A DNA stretch of 64,000 nucleotides from Phocaeicola_A sp964580305 (GCA_964580305.1 CAZOKL010000001.1:1-64000), one strand, 5' to 3'; shown: positions 26,851 to 36,603, counted from the stretch's first letter. The notes: generated by a model from the letters alone, not told the origin. Program-made: numbers and translations.

Positions 26851-28671
26851 TTATTGGTAATTCTCATAGTTAACCAGCATACCGTTGCTGTTGTCAATAA
26901 AGATTTGGAAGATGGGCCAGAACTGATGTTGGTCGGGATCGCCATCTGTGCAACGATATAATCCAAGTATCTTACCTTCCCAAGAACTGCTGTTTGCCCA
27001 TCCTTTATTCGACTCGAAATTCAAGGCAGCACCTTCGTCATCGGTCTGGCCGAGTTCCAAACCGTAGATTTCCACAGTTTCATCATTTGTAATATCATCA
27101 AACACATTGCCCACACCTTGGTACGGGGTTTCAGCCGAAATTGTCTGATAATAAATTCTGTTAGGCAGATTCGCATATTTTCCTGTTCTGTTGAACAAGT
27201 CGTACATCTCATTACGGGCCTCTACCAATGTGCTGGTCAAACGATTCCAACGAATGAGGTCAAACTTGCGGATAATCTCGCCACAGAATTCCAAACCGCG
27301 TTGTTCAACAATGGCTTCACGGAATGCGCTCTGGCTGGCAGTTGCTTCGTTCATGTATTCTTCCACCTTGGCATTGTTGTCAGGGAAAGCACGTTCCAAA
27401 ATGGGGCGCAGATATTGGGCTGCATTGGTTGGGCCTTCCAGCTCATTAATGGCTTCGGCTGCCATGAGATAGACGTCGGCCAAACGCATATAAATCCAGT
27501 TCATGCCATCGTCGTTGCCGGCAGAAACGACACGACTCATCCATTCATGACGGAATTTGCCAAGATACCACTGATGCACAGAGTTGGGCACTTGAATGCC
27601 GTTTTCCCAATAGTAGGGCACGCAAGTCACATTGCGACGCACATCTTCCGGGTCATAGCGATAGAAAGCAATCGGAGTCGGTCCGTCATAGCCACCATTG
27701 CACATATTTGTATATACATCGGCATTTTCATGAGGCACGGCCCAGTCTCTCATGACACGTCCACGACTGGAAGTATATGGAATCTCCCACAAAGATTCAC
27801 GACCTGCTGTAAGGTTTTCAGCCATAAGCTCCTGGAAAGTCTGCTTGAAGCCACCCAATGTGTTGCAACCCTGGTTGATGATGCTTACACACTCGTCACG
27901 GGCAATCTGCCACATGGTGTTCTGTGCCAAACGCGAGTCGTTGCTCAGACGAATCGTGCCGTCGGCACGCTGCGAGTAACCGCCTGCATGGAGGGCAATG
28001 CGGGCACGAAGACCTTTTACAAATGATTTGCTTATCCGCTCCACAGAAGAAGTAACTGTGGTCGCATTGGGCCAGGCCACCATCTCTTCGGCGCGTGCCA
28101 AGTCATCGAGCAAGCGGGCATAAATCGAATCTCGGTCTGTACGCGCCATGTAGATAGTCTCATTGGTTATGGGCTCAAAACGTCCCGGCACATCGCCCCA
28201 GAGCTTTATCAAGTCTGCGTAAAAAATGGCACGGTAAGTAAGAGCTTCACCCAGGAGTTGCTGAAAGTCGGGGTCATCCAGGTCTGCATACGCCTCCAGT
28301 CCACGGATACACAAATTGGCTTGCTCAATACCCTCATACATCATGGCCCAAGGACTGTTGTCCACATTCATACGGTCATTGTTGGAGGTGGCTGAATAGC
28401 TGGCCAACTGAGATTGGGTATCATTGTTACCTGAGTTGTTATACCATTCCATGTCCGTATTCTGGAAGAAGTGGCAGAAACGACCACGATAGTTCGTTCC
28501 TCCAAATATATTCGTGATTCCCAAAACAGCATTCTCAGCCAAATCATAGCTGGCAAACACCACAGACTCGTCTGTTGAAGAGATAGTGGGCGCATCCAGA
28601 ATGTCATCACAAGATGTCATGGCTCCCGTCAGGAGAAAGAGTGATGCATAAATATATTGTTTCATTCTCAT
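26851..28671 (-). CDS. SusD/RagB-family outer-membrane lipoprotein
   Basis: A 606-residue lipoprotein (lipobox MTSC, Cys21, then DDILDAP) with the SusD architecture: a TPR-like helical scaffold in the N-terminal two thirds and the C-terminal domain containing EQRGLEFCGEIIRKFDLIRW, a widely conserved RagB/SusD motif. It caps the TonB-dependent SusC barrel and binds oligosaccharides before uptake. The gene lies 33 nt downstream of susC. Ligand specificity for pectin-derived oligogalacturonides is inferred from the neighbouring PL1 genes. Confidence 0.92.
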   Translation of the reverse strand: MRMKQYIYASLFLLTGAMTSCDDILDAPTISSTDESVVFASYDLAENAVLGITNIFGGTNYRGRFCHFFQNTDMEWYNNSGNNDTQSQLASYSATSNNDRMNVDNSPWAMMYEGIEQANLCIRGLEAYADLDDPDFQQLLGEALTYRAIFYADLIKLWGDVPGRFEPITNETIYMARTDRDSIYARLLDDLARAEEMVAWPNATTVTSSVERISKSFVKGLRARIALHAGGYSQRADGTIRLSNDSRLAQNTMWQIARDECVSIINQGCNTLGGFKQTFQELMAENLTAGRESLWEIPYTSSRGRVMRDWAVPHENADVYTNMCNGGYDGPTPIAFYRYDPEDVRRNVTCVPYYWENGIQVPNSVHQWYLGKFRHEWMSRVVSAGNDDGMNWIYMRLADVYLMAAEAINELEGPTNAAQYLRPILERAFPDNNAKVEEYMNEATASQSAFREAIVEQRGLEFCGEIIRKFDLIRWNRLTSTLVEARNEMYDLFNRTGKYANLPNRIYYQTISAETPYQGVGNVFDDITNDETVEIYGLELGQTDDEGAALNFESNKGWANSSSWEGKILGLYRCTDGDPDQHQFWPIFQIFIDNSNGMLVNYENYQ

Positions 28672-28704
28672 AATATGCTATTGTTCGTTGGTTAAAGGAT
28701 GATA

Positions 28705-31700
28705 TTAGAAGTTGAGGTTTAAACCGAAGACGAACGAGCGGCTCTTCGGATAAGCCGAGTAATCCACGCCCGGAGTCAGATTCGTTGAACGACGAGTAGA
28801 CACTTCAGGATCGTAGCCGGAGTAACTTGTCCAACAGAAGAGGTTGTGGCCTGTTACATAGAAACGCAAGCTCTGAATCTTCACTTTGTTCAGTAACGAT
28901 TTCGGCAGGGAGTAGCCCAGCGTTATGGTGCTCAGACGGAGGAAAGAACCATCTTCCACAGCCCAATCGGAGAATACATAGTTCTGCATGTAGGGCGACC
29001 ACATAGTGGTATTGGCATTCATGGCAGCCAGTTGTTCGGGATCATTGCAAAGCGTACCGTCTGCATTGAGGTTTGTCCAACGTTTACCATCGGCCATCTC
29101 GGTGATCATGTTACGATACTTCGAACCGGCAGTGGTTGTGTATTCTATTTTGTTGGCGTTGTACACGTCGTTGCCATAGCTCCACGTAAAGTTGGCAGAA
29201 AAATCGAAATTATAAACACGCATATTCATACCAAAACCTCCGGTATGCACGGGATTGGCATCGCCGATGATTTCACGGTCGTCCAGTGTCACTACGCCAT
29301 CGCCTGTAAGGTCTTTCAGCTTCATGGAACCCGGACGAAGTGTGCCGATAATCTGTGAACAATCGACCACACCCTCACGCAGAATCCAAGTATGAGTGGT
29401 TTCGTCATAACCTGAGAAGTCAGACACCTCATAACGCCCATCACTACGATAGCCGTACATCTGGCCCACAGATCCGCCTACAGCAACCATATAGTCGGCT
29501 GTAATATCTGAGCTGGCCCAGCCTGAACTAGCTGTAAAGTCGCTCATAATGCCCAGCGATTCGATTTTATTCTTGTTGAAACTGATGTTGGCGTTGAAGT
29601 CCAAGCCAAAGTTAGCCTTATTCACTGCAACCCAGTTGATGGAGGCTTCAAAACCTCGGTTAGAAGTCTCGCCCAAGTTGCGATATTGGTCTTCATAACC
29701 CGTACCGGAAGTCGGGAACTGAATGAGCAAATCTTTTGTAGTGTTCCAGTAATATTCCAACGAACCGTTCAAACGTCCACCGAGAAGAGTGTAATCCACA
29801 CCGATGTTACGCGTAATGGTAGTCTCCCATTTCAAATCGGGATTATACATGTGCGAGCTCGGATTCCAGATGGTGTTAGTCGTGTTTATATACACCGCAT
29901 TACTACCTGTTGTTGACTCCCATACTTGTGTGATTTGTCCGCTCGGGATATTATTATTACCAGCTGTACCATAGCTGAAACGCAGCTTCAAGTCGTCAAG
30001 CCAATTGCGTGTTTTCTCCATGAACGGTTCGGCAGAGACGCGCCATGCGACGGCTGCAGAGGGGAAGAAGCCCCATCGATTGCCTTCGGCAAATTTGGAA
30101 GAACCATCGGCACGGAACGTAGCCGAGAGGAGATACTTGCTGTCATAGTCATAGTTGACACGACCGAACCAAGATAACAGGATGTCATTGGGTGAATAAT
30201 AATCTTCCACTGAAGAGGGTACGCCTTGTGTAGTCAAGGAGAAACAGTCGTCGGCTGTGAAACTTGTCGGGAAGCCCAACAACGTGCTGGTCATCTCGCG
30301 TTCTTTCTCGATGATGTATTCCTGACCTACCATAACGTTCAAATGGTGTGAGCTGTTTTTCTGGAACAGGCTTTTAAAATCGTAGCTCAACGTATTGGTG
30401 TTGCGGAAGGTGTTACGTTCCGTTCCTGTAAGGACAATAGCCGGATAGCCACAATAATCGCCCGCGCGTTGGCGTGAGAAATACGTGGTGAGGCCATAAT
30501 AGCGGTTGTCATCGTTGTCGTAGGTGTCCCAACCGAACTCAGTCTTGAATTGGAAGTTCTTGAAAATCTCCCAAGTGAAACTTCCGGCCATATTCAGTGT
30601 CTCGCGGCGTTGAATGCGGTCGTTGTCACTGACAAACTGCATTGGGTTGTAGAGACCAAAATCCTCATCCGTGTCGCCACTGTCATCAGACAAGCCATCC
30701 ACTGGGAACGGAGTATAAAGTATGGAGTTTTTCAGACGAGAGTCAGAGCTGGAATACTCATTTTGTTCATTTGCACCTCCACCGGTCACTTTACGCTTGG
30801 CATAGCGTATAGAGAAATCGAGCTTTGTGTTCTTAGTCGGTTTCGCATTCAGTTTCAAGCTGAGGTTGTCACGCACGAAGTCAGACATCTGCATGATGGC
30901 CTTGTCATCCATGTGTGAATAGTTGAATGAGAATTTCATCTTATCCGAACCACCGCTAATACTTAAACTGTGGTTGAACGTGTGACCTGTACGGCCAAAG
31001 ATGATATCCTGCCAGTCATTGGTTTCCATGTTATCATAAAGGTCGATGTCCTGATAGTTCCCGAAGTACTGAGTATACTGCGTAGGATTGATTTCATTAG
31101 GACGGGTGCTGTTATTCAACATTGCCAGTTCATATTGCCAACGGACGTAGTCACTTGGATCCAGGACGTTGAGTTTGTTGGCCAGATTCTTCACAGAAAG
31201 GTAGGCATTATAGCTTACGTTAATCTTGCCTTCCTGGCCACTCTTGGTAGTCACGATGATAACACCATTGGCACCGCGTGAACCGTAGATGGCGGTTGAA
31301 GAAGCATCCTTCAGCACAGTGATGTCTTCGATGTCACTCGCAGGAATATCGCTGATGCTTTCCACTGGGAAACCATCGACAATGTAGAGGGGGTCGTTGC
31401 TCTGAGTGATGGAACCGCCGCCACGCACACGAATCGTCATCTCAGCATCAGGCGAGCCTTCAGTCGTAGTGATGCGCACACCGGCCAGTTTTCCCTGCAT
31501 GGCCTCCACAGCTGAAGCCACGGGAACTGCCATCAAGGCTTCATTGCCCACAGTGGCCACAGAACCGGTGATGTCTTTCTTCTTCACCGAGCCGTAACCG
31601 ATGACCACTACTTCTTCGAGACTCTGGGTGTCTTCACGAAGAGTGATTTTTAGCGGAGAATTATCACCTCTTACACGTGCTTCCTGGGTTACATAACCTA

Positions 31701-31938
31701 TATAAGAAAAGACAAGCGTACTTCCTTCCGGCACATCGGCCAGCTTGAAGTTTCCGTCAAAATCGGTGATGGCGCCTTGTTTTGCACCCTTCACTTGTAC
31801 ACTCACGCCAATCAAAGGTTCGCCCGTTGGGTCGATTACCGTACCTGTCACGTGCTTACCCTGCGCGAAAGCGAACAGGCAGCATAAACTCATCAGCAGA
31901 GTTGCCGCCCATCTTTTAAAGAGACATTTTTGAATCAT
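28705..31938 (-). CDS. SusC/RagA-family TonB-dependent outer-membrane transporter
   Basis: A 1077-residue protein with a signal peptide (MIQKCLFKRWAATLLMSLCCLFAFAQ), a carboxypeptidase-regulatory-like domain (GTVIDPTGEPLIGVSVQVKG, about 30-110), a TonB-box region near VVIGYGSVKKKDITGS, a plug domain (SIYGSRGANGVIIVTTKSG) and a 22-strand barrel ending in LNLNF. It imports oligosaccharides using TonB energy. No ECF-sigma/anti-sigma or hybrid two-component gene is adjacent, so control must come from elsewhere. A -7 box and shared cis-element lie upstream. Confidence 0.95.
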   Translation of the reverse strand: MIQKCLFKRWAATLLMSLCCLFAFAQGKHVTGTVIDPTGEPLIGVSVQVKGAKQGAITDFDGNFKLADVPEGSTLVFSYIGYVTQEARVRGDNSPLKITLREDTQSLEEVVVIGYGSVKKKDITGSVATVGNEALMAVPVASAVEAMQGKLAGVRITTTEGSPDAEMTIRVRGGGSITQSNDPLYIVDGFPVESISDIPASDIEDITVLKDASSTAIYGSRGANGVIIVTTKSGQEGKINVSYNAYLSVKNLANKLNVLDPSDYVRWQYELAMLNNSTRPNEINPTQYTQYFGNYQDIDLYDNMETNDWQDIIFGRTGHTFNHSLSISGGSDKMKFSFNYSHMDDKAIMQMSDFVRDNLSLKLNAKPTKNTKLDFSIRYAKRKVTGGGANEQNEYSSSDSRLKNSILYTPFPVDGLSDDSGDTDEDFGLYNPMQFVSDNDRIQRRETLNMAGSFTWEIFKNFQFKTEFGWDTYDNDDNRYYGLTTYFSRQRAGDYCGYPAIVLTGTERNTFRNTNTLSYDFKSLFQKNSSHHLNVMVGQEYIIEKEREMTSTLLGFPTSFTADDCFSLTTQGVPSSVEDYYSPNDILLSWFGRVNYDYDSKYLLSATFRADGSSKFAEGNRWGFFPSAAVAWRVSAEPFMEKTRNWLDDLKLRFSYGTAGNNNIPSGQITQVWESTTGSNAVYINTTNTIWNPSSHMYNPDLKWETTITRNIGVDYTLLGGRLNGSLEYYWNTTKDLLIQFPTSGTGYEDQYRNLGETSNRGFEASINWVAVNKANFGLDFNANISFNKNKIESLGIMSDFTASSGWASSDITADYMVAVGGSVGQMYGYRSDGRYEVSDFSGYDETTHTWILREGVVDCSQIIGTLRPGSMKLKDLTGDGVVTLDDREIIGDANPVHTGGFGMNMRVYNFDFSANFTWSYGNDVYNANKIEYTTTAGSKYRNMITEMADGKRWTNLNADGTLCNDPEQLAAMNANTTMWSPYMQNYVFSDWAVEDGSFLRLSTITLGYSLPKSLLNKVKIQSLRFYVTGHNLFCWTSYSGYDPEVSTRRSTNLTPGVDYSAYPKSRSFVFGLNLNF

Positions 31939-32017
31939 AAGCAGAGTTTTTTGGTTATTGATTTAAGTTTGCTAATTATTTCTCTTTTTAGTTTCCTGTA
32001 ACATGTAAATAGGTGTG

Positions 32018-32025
32018 CAAAGATA
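32018..32025 (-). promoter_or_regulatory. -7 promoter box for susCD operon
   Basis: TATCTTTG followed by CA on the minus strand, 80 nt ahead of susC. There is no -33 TTTG; instead the direct-repeat element at 32044-32099 lies where an activator would bind. Confidence 0.6.
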
Positions 32026-32043
32026 GGATAATAAAACCTAAAA

Positions 32044-32099
32044 CATAGAGGACTATTCGCTTAATAGGGTGGACTATTTCTCTAAAATCAGGCTATTTT
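32044..32099 (+). promoter_or_regulatory. Direct-repeat element upstream of susC
   Basis: Three related motifs, GGACTATT (32050), GGACTATTT (32071) and GGCTATTTT (32091), are spaced 21 and 20 nt apart, two helical turns. The 40-nt core at 32044-32083 recurs in inverted orientation at 35563-35601, near the pectate lyase control region. It is probably the binding site of the locus regulator. Confidence 0.5.
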
Positions 32100-32137
32100 A
32101 CCCTTCTGCTACTAAAAAAGAACTGTCGGAAGCCGTA

Positions 32138-33607
32138 TTAAAACAAATCTTCCACCAGCCCGTTCAGATAAACTTCCAGATTCGTATAATGAGGGTCAAG
32201 ATTGTAGGCCGCACCGTCGTCAGGATTTGCCGGGTTCAGTCCGTGGGCCTGTTCCCACGCATCAGGCATCCCGTCGCCATCGGTGTCTGTCGGGGCCGCG
32301 GTCTGGCGATATTCGCCCCAGCCGCCCACATCCGAGGGCTGGTCAATCATGCCCAGCGTGCTGCCGTGCGAGCCTTCATAGGTGTATGTCCCCCGACGTA
32401 CTTCATCAACAATGCGAGCATCGTGCTTGTCACGACTGAGAGATGCACCGGCATGGAGGAGGACTGATTCGTATGCATCCCATGTGGGCTGCAACGTGGT
32501 GTGTTCGGCAATGTCGAAAGCCTTTGTGGAGAGCAATTTGCTTTTCGGGGCAAACTCATCCTTGACGACCAGTCCGGCCGTGTTGTTCTTATTGACCTCC
32601 ATTACGGCCTTGCGTTTCTTCTCGTTCAGCTTATTGCAAGTGGGGTCAATGTAGTTCCCTTCAAAATGGAACACGCCGTGCGTACCTTTTTCATTCTTAT
32701 TCTTCCCGTCATCGGCGTAGGCGGTGAAGAGCCGGTTGTAGGACGATTTTGTGGATGTGTAGGGGCCGGGCTTATAATAATTGTTCAAGAAGTTGTAGGA
32801 ACCACCCTCACCGGCGTATGCTCCGTCGCTGCCATAATTATATATGACGTTATTGAACAACTCCACCCGTTCCTCCTCAGGCTTACCTGTGTAGCGGCTG
32901 CCGCAGAGGCGTGGTGTGCGGTTGGTGTGATGGGCCAGCAGGTTGTGATGGAAGGTGGCGGGCTGTCCGCCCCAAATGCCACCATAGCCGTGTTTGCCTT
33001 TCTCATGAATGGAGTTTGCAAGGCTCTCGCTGACGATGCACCACTGGAGGGTGAAGTCGCGGTTGTCATAAAACGTGGCACACTCGTCGGTGCTCCAGCT
33101 CATGGAGCAGTGGTCAATGATGATATTACGGTGATGTGTGAAACCGTTTATTGCATCGTCACCTCGCTGCTTGATGTCGGCTCCCATGCGTGAACGAATG
33201 AAACGGATGATTACATTGTCGGCCGACACGCCGAGGGTGTAGTTTTTCAGGCAAATGCCGTCACCGGGAGCTGTCTGTCCGGCGATGGTCAGGTCGCCAT
33301 TGTTGATTTTCAAAGGCTTGGTCAGTTCGATAATGCCGCTCACGGCAAACACGATGGTGCGTGGCCCTTCTTTCCGGATGGCCCAGCGAAGAGTTCCCTC
33401 CGAGCCGTCATCGGCCAGAGATGTCACCGTGTAGACCTTACCGCCGGCCCCACCGAGGGTATATTTGCCGGCCCCGTCAGCTCCGGGAAAGGCCGGAACT
33501 TGCGAGCGGTCGGGAGTGGGATAGGTATTCAGGCCTTCGGCCTGTGCAGGCAAGAATCCGGTTCCGCCAAGGAGCAGTCCGCATAATAGGTTAATCAGTT
33601 TTTTCAT
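32138..33607 (-). CDS. Pectate lyase, PL1 family, secreted
   Basis: A 489-residue protein with a type I signal peptide (MKKLINLLCGLLLGGTGFLPAQA). The parallel beta-helix lyase core contains VIIRFIRSRMG, IIIDHCSMSWSTDE and NRTPRLCGSR, characteristic of Bacteroidota PL1 enzymes that cleave de-esterified homogalacturonan by beta-elimination. The C-terminus holds a calcium-loop motif DTDGDGMPDAWE (about 441-452) and ends in VEDLF. It is 60-70% alike by eye over long stretches to the lipoprotein lyase encoded 17 nt upstream, implying tandem duplication. Unlike its neighbour it lacks a lipobox, so it probably acts in the periplasm. Confidence 0.88.
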   Translation of the reverse strand: MKKLINLLCGLLLGGTGFLPAQAEGLNTYPTPDRSQVPAFPGADGAGKYTLGGAGGKVYTVTSLADDGSEGTLRWAIRKEGPRTIVFAVSGIIELTKPLKINNGDLTIAGQTAPGDGICLKNYTLGVSADNVIIRFIRSRMGADIKQRGDDAINGFTHHRNIIIDHCSMSWSTDECATFYDNRDFTLQWCIVSESLANSIHEKGKHGYGGIWGGQPATFHHNLLAHHTNRTPRLCGSRYTGKPEEERVELFNNVIYNYGSDGAYAGEGGSYNFLNNYYKPGPYTSTKSSYNRLFTAYADDGKNKNEKGTHGVFHFEGNYIDPTCNKLNEKKRKAVMEVNKNNTAGLVVKDEFAPKSKLLSTKAFDIAEHTTLQPTWDAYESVLLHAGASLSRDKHDARIVDEVRRGTYTYEGSHGSTLGMIDQPSDVGGWGEYRQTAAPTDTDGDGMPDAWEQAHGLNPANPDDGAAYNLDPHYTNLEVYLNGLVEDLF

Positions 33608-33624
33608 GGTTTTATACTCTTTAA

Positions 33625-35160
33625 TCAGTTTGGAAACAAATCTTCGACAAGGCTGTTCATGTAGACCTCCAGATTTGTGTAGGAGCTGCTCAGGTCATAT
33701 CCGGCACTGTCGTCCTGCTCCGGGTCAAGGCCGTTTGCTTTCTCCCACTCGTCGGGCATGCCGTCATTGTCAGAATCGGCCAAGGCCTCGCCTGTATAGG
33801 TGGGCCATCCACCCACGTCAGAGGGGTCGTCAATGAAGCCATAGTCGCTGCCGTTGCTGCCGGATGCCGTGTAGTCACCGTTGCGCACATTGTTCACCAC
33901 CCGTTCATCCACAGCATCGCGTTGGAGCGAGGCGCCGGCATAGGCCAGCACAGCTTCATAGGCATCTGTGGCCGACTGCGTGTAGTCTGCCGCATCGGAC
34001 GTAATGGAAAATTCACCTGCCGCAAGCAGCTGGTCTGTCGAGATAAAATCATTTTTGGCTATGAGTCCTTTCGTGTTGTCGGCATTTACGGCTGCAATCT
34101 GGTTCAGGCGGCTCTGGTTTTCAATGACCGAGTTGTCAATGTAATTGCCTTGCAGATAAAAATAACCGTATGTGCCGTACTCGTTTAGCGAATTGTTGCT
34201 GCCATCATCGGAATATGCCACAAACAGATAACTGCACGAATCGCCATTGGTCTCACGCAGGTAAGGGCCCGGTTTGTAGTAGTTGTTCACGAAGTTGTAA
34301 GAACCACCCTGACCACCGTAAGCTCCTTCGTTACCCCAGTTGTAGATGACGTTGTTGCGCAGGTCGACTTTCTCCTCGGCAGGCAGACCGCTCGAACGGC
34401 TGCCATCCAGGCGAGGCGTGCGGTTGGAGTGATGCGCCAGCAGATTGTGGTGATAGGTGGCAGGTGAGCCGCCCCAGATGCCACCGTAGCCGTGCCCGCC
34501 CTTGGTGTGTAACGAGTTGGTCAGACTTTCTGCAATGATGCACCACTGCATGGTGAAGTTCTTGTTATTATAAAAGGAAGCGCACTCGTCGGTACTCCAG
34601 CTCATGGAGCAGTGGTCGATGATGATGTTACTATAGCCCCGTCCCCAGATAGCATCGCTGCCGTCGGCCTCTTCTTCCGTCAAAGCATCAGCCCCCAAAC
34701 GGAAGCGCATGAAACGCACAATGACATTGTCGGCATTGATGACAACCGAGTGATTTCTCACACAAATGCCGTCGCCGGGAGCTGTCTGTCCGGCGATGGT
34801 CAGGTCGCCATTTCGCACGCGGAGCTCGCTTTGCAGCTCAATGATGCCGCTCACGCGGAACACCACGGTGCGCGCTCCTTCTTCGTTGACAGCCCAACGG
34901 AGTGTGCCTTCCGAACCGTCGTCGGCAAGCGAGGTGACAACAAGCACCTTTCCTCCTGCGCCGCCACTTGTGTAGCGTCCGGCACCGTAGGCTCCGGGAA
35001 AGGCATCCACCGTCGTGCGGTCGGGTGGTGTTGTCGTGGGATCTTCTGAAGGGTTAGTAACTTCCTGTTCTGGTTCGTCTGTTATCGAGTCTTCGCTCGA
35101 ACAAGCCATGTTGGCCAGCAAACCGGCACAACAAACTGCGGTTAACAAATAGTGTTTCAT
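33625..35160 (-). CDS. Pectate lyase, PL1 family, surface lipoprotein
   Basis: A 511-residue lipoprotein: lipobox MAC (Cys20) followed by SSEDSITDEPEQ, an acidic tract resembling the Bacteroidota surface-export signal. The PL1 beta-helix core (VIVRFMRFRLG, IIIDHCSMSWSTDE, NRTPRLDGSR) and C-terminal calcium loop DSDNDGMPDEWE parallel the downstream paralogue. The inserted acidic/threonine-rich linker at residues ~25-50 is absent from the paralogue. It is likely to be the first enzyme acting on polymeric pectin at the cell surface, feeding SusCD and then the periplasmic lyase. Confidence 0.88.
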   Translation of the reverse strand: MKHYLLTAVCCAGLLANMACSSEDSITDEPEQEVTNPSEDPTTTPPDRTTVDAFPGAYGAGRYTSGGAGGKVLVVTSLADDGSEGTLRWAVNEEGARTVVFRVSGIIELQSELRVRNGDLTIAGQTAPGDGICVRNHSVVINADNVIVRFMRFRLGADALTEEEADGSDAIWGRGYSNIIIDHCSMSWSTDECASFYNNKNFTMQWCIIAESLTNSLHTKGGHGYGGIWGGSPATYHHNLLAHHSNRTPRLDGSRSSGLPAEEKVDLRNNVIYNWGNEGAYGGQGGSYNFVNNYYKPGPYLRETNGDSCSYLFVAYSDDGSNNSLNEYGTYGYFYLQGNYIDNSVIENQSRLNQIAAVNADNTKGLIAKNDFISTDQLLAAGEFSITSDAADYTQSATDAYEAVLAYAGASLQRDAVDERVVNNVRNGDYTASGSNGSDYGFIDDPSDVGGWPTYTGEALADSDNDGMPDEWEKANGLDPEQDDSAGYDLSSSYTNLEVYMNSLVEDLFPN

Positions 35161-35529
35161 AGATAATAGATGATTGTCTGTTGATGATGTTTATTTGAAT
35201 AGAATATAGCTTCTCGCATTCACTGACGATGGCACAAAAACGTATGCCGGGCATTCTTAATGGTATGGCCGAGGGCATCCGTCCCCCGGGGACTATGAGA
35301 AAGAGAAAAGGGTGTGTCGCAATGAAAATCTCCAATACATTGACACAAAGACGCGGGCAGCACCCACAGATGATCAAGAAATGAAAAATCTTGTGTTTTC
35401 ATGGTCTTGGATTCGACTTCCTTTTGACACACCCTTTCTTACTCAACCATAACCTTATTTCCATGAAAAAAAACAACGTCACAAAAATAAGAATGCAACC
35501 GCCAAGCCATCAAATAATATCTGTTGGGA

Positions 35530-35601
35530 ATGGTGGACTATTTGCCGGGAAAGCCGAGAAAAAACAAATAGTCCACCATTTAAGCGAATTAATCCTCTCT
35601 G
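35530..35601. promoter_or_regulatory. Inverted copies of the susC direct-repeat element
   Basis: A perfect 15-bp inverted repeat (35530-35544 with 35565-35579, ATGGTGGACTATTTG) around a 20-nt loop. The right half continues to 35601 and, on the minus strand, matches the susC upstream element at 32044-32083 over about 40 nt with two single-base gaps. Confidence 0.5.
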
Positions 35602-35641
35602 AAAGTCGGCCAGTCTGAAGGGAACATGTGCAAGAACAGAT

Positions 35642-35690
35642 AAACGAAGTCCGGCAAAAAGACGGTTGTGCTCTTTGCCGGACTTCGTTT
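35642..35690. terminator. Terminator downstream of TIM-barrel gene
   Basis: A perfect 17-bp stem (35642-35658 with 35674-35690), 28 nt past the stop of the minus-strand gene at 35719. Confidence 0.8.
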
Positions 35691-35718
35691 ATGTGTGAGG
35701 ATATGAATCCTTACGGTT

Positions 35719-36603
35719 TCAGTTCTGGAAGATGCTTTTCAGGTAGGCGGCATTGGTCCCGTAGTTCTTTTTCACATTGTGCACGTCGGTGGTGTCGCGT
35801 GAGCGTTCGATGACGAGCCAGCCACTCCAGCCCATGTCGTCGAGCGTGGCTTTCACTCGTTTCAGGTCGAGGCGCGTGTTCTTGTCAAGTGTCACGCCGT
35901 CGGTGTCGGTGCAGTGAATGAGTTCGCACAGGTTGTCACATCCCAGGATTTTCAGTTCAGCGCAGACATCGCGTCCGGCCTCGAGTGCGTTTTGAAACTT
36001 GAAGTATATCTTGATGCCCTCCGAATCGATTTCCCGTAGTAGCTCCACGTCACCTTGCGCATCGAGCGAAGTCTCGATGCCGATGATGCGTCCTTCGCGT
36101 GCAGCCATGTCGCCGATGACTTTCAAGCGGTGCACCAGCTCGGGACGTATCTCCGGGTTCTTCTTCAGGTCGCATGGGCCGAGCGGCAGGAATGCAGTCC
36201 TTACGTCCATGGCTTTCATCGTGTTGAGACAGTCCTGCACGAGGTCGGCATAGTTGTCACGTGCCAGGATGGACTGTCCGTAGAAACCTGACATGGCTAT
36301 GGAGGATATTTCAACGTTGTTTTCTTTCGCTGTCTCTTTAAAGAGTTTTTGAAAATGCGGATAGCGGAGCTTGTTGTCAAACGTGTCGCGTTTGCCCAGT
36401 CCGCCCATGTCAACTTCAATGCCGTCGCACCCGATTTCACGTGCCAGGGCAAACTCTCCAATCTTTTGGCGTTTGAGAATCATCCAGTCACATACGGAGA
36501 TTTTATAACGCTCCTTTACGGGACGCATGGGAAACACTTCGCCCGGTAGCAGGGTGACAAACATGAGCAAAAGGGAAAGAGAAGGGGTAATCAGTCTTTT
36601 CAT
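35719..36603 (-). CDS. Exported sugar phosphate isomerase/epimerase-like TIM-barrel protein
   Basis: A 294-residue protein with a signal peptide (MKRLITPSLSLLLMFVTLLPG) and an AP-endonuclease-2/xylose-isomerase-like TIM barrel: REIGCDGIEVDMGG, SSIAMSGFYGQS, IGIETSL, ELIHCTDTDG and WSGWLVIERSRD carry the acidic and histidine residues that usually bind metal in this fold. The substrate is unknown; in polysaccharide loci such proteins are often annotated as isomerases. The start at 36603 is chosen over 36636 because it begins the signal peptide and lies 37 nt downstream of a -7 box. It has its own promoter and terminator. Confidence 0.75.
   Translation of the reverse strand: MKRLITPSLSLLLMFVTLLPGEVFPMRPVKERYKISVCDWMILKRQKIGEFALAREIGCDGIEVDMGGLGKRDTFDNKLRYPHFQKLFKETAKENNVEISSIAMSGFYGQSILARDNYADLVQDCLNTMKAMDVRTAFLPLGPCDLKKNPEIRPELVHRLKVIGDMAAREGRIIGIETSLDAQGDVELLREIDSEGIKIYFKFQNALEAGRDVCAELKILGCDNLCELIHCTDTDGVTLDKNTRLDLKRVKATLDDMGWSGWLVIERSRDTTDVHNVKKNYGTNAAYLKSIFQN

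Larger units (their letters stand above)
35161..35718. other. Long control region upstream of the pectate lyase pair
   Basis: A 558-nt interval without a convincing gene. It holds a minus-strand -7 box TATTTTTG at 35482-35489 (leader of about 320 nt to the lyase), a widely spaced 12-bp inverted repeat (35307-35318 with 35426-35437), the inverted element at 35530-35601 shared with the susC promoter, and a terminator at 35642-35690. Short frames here have no recognisable features. Confidence 0.5.

Noticed and set aside
35220..35432. Minus-strand 70-residue frame upstream of the pectate lyase
   Set aside because: No signal, domain or start context; it overlaps the proposed long leader and inverted repeats.
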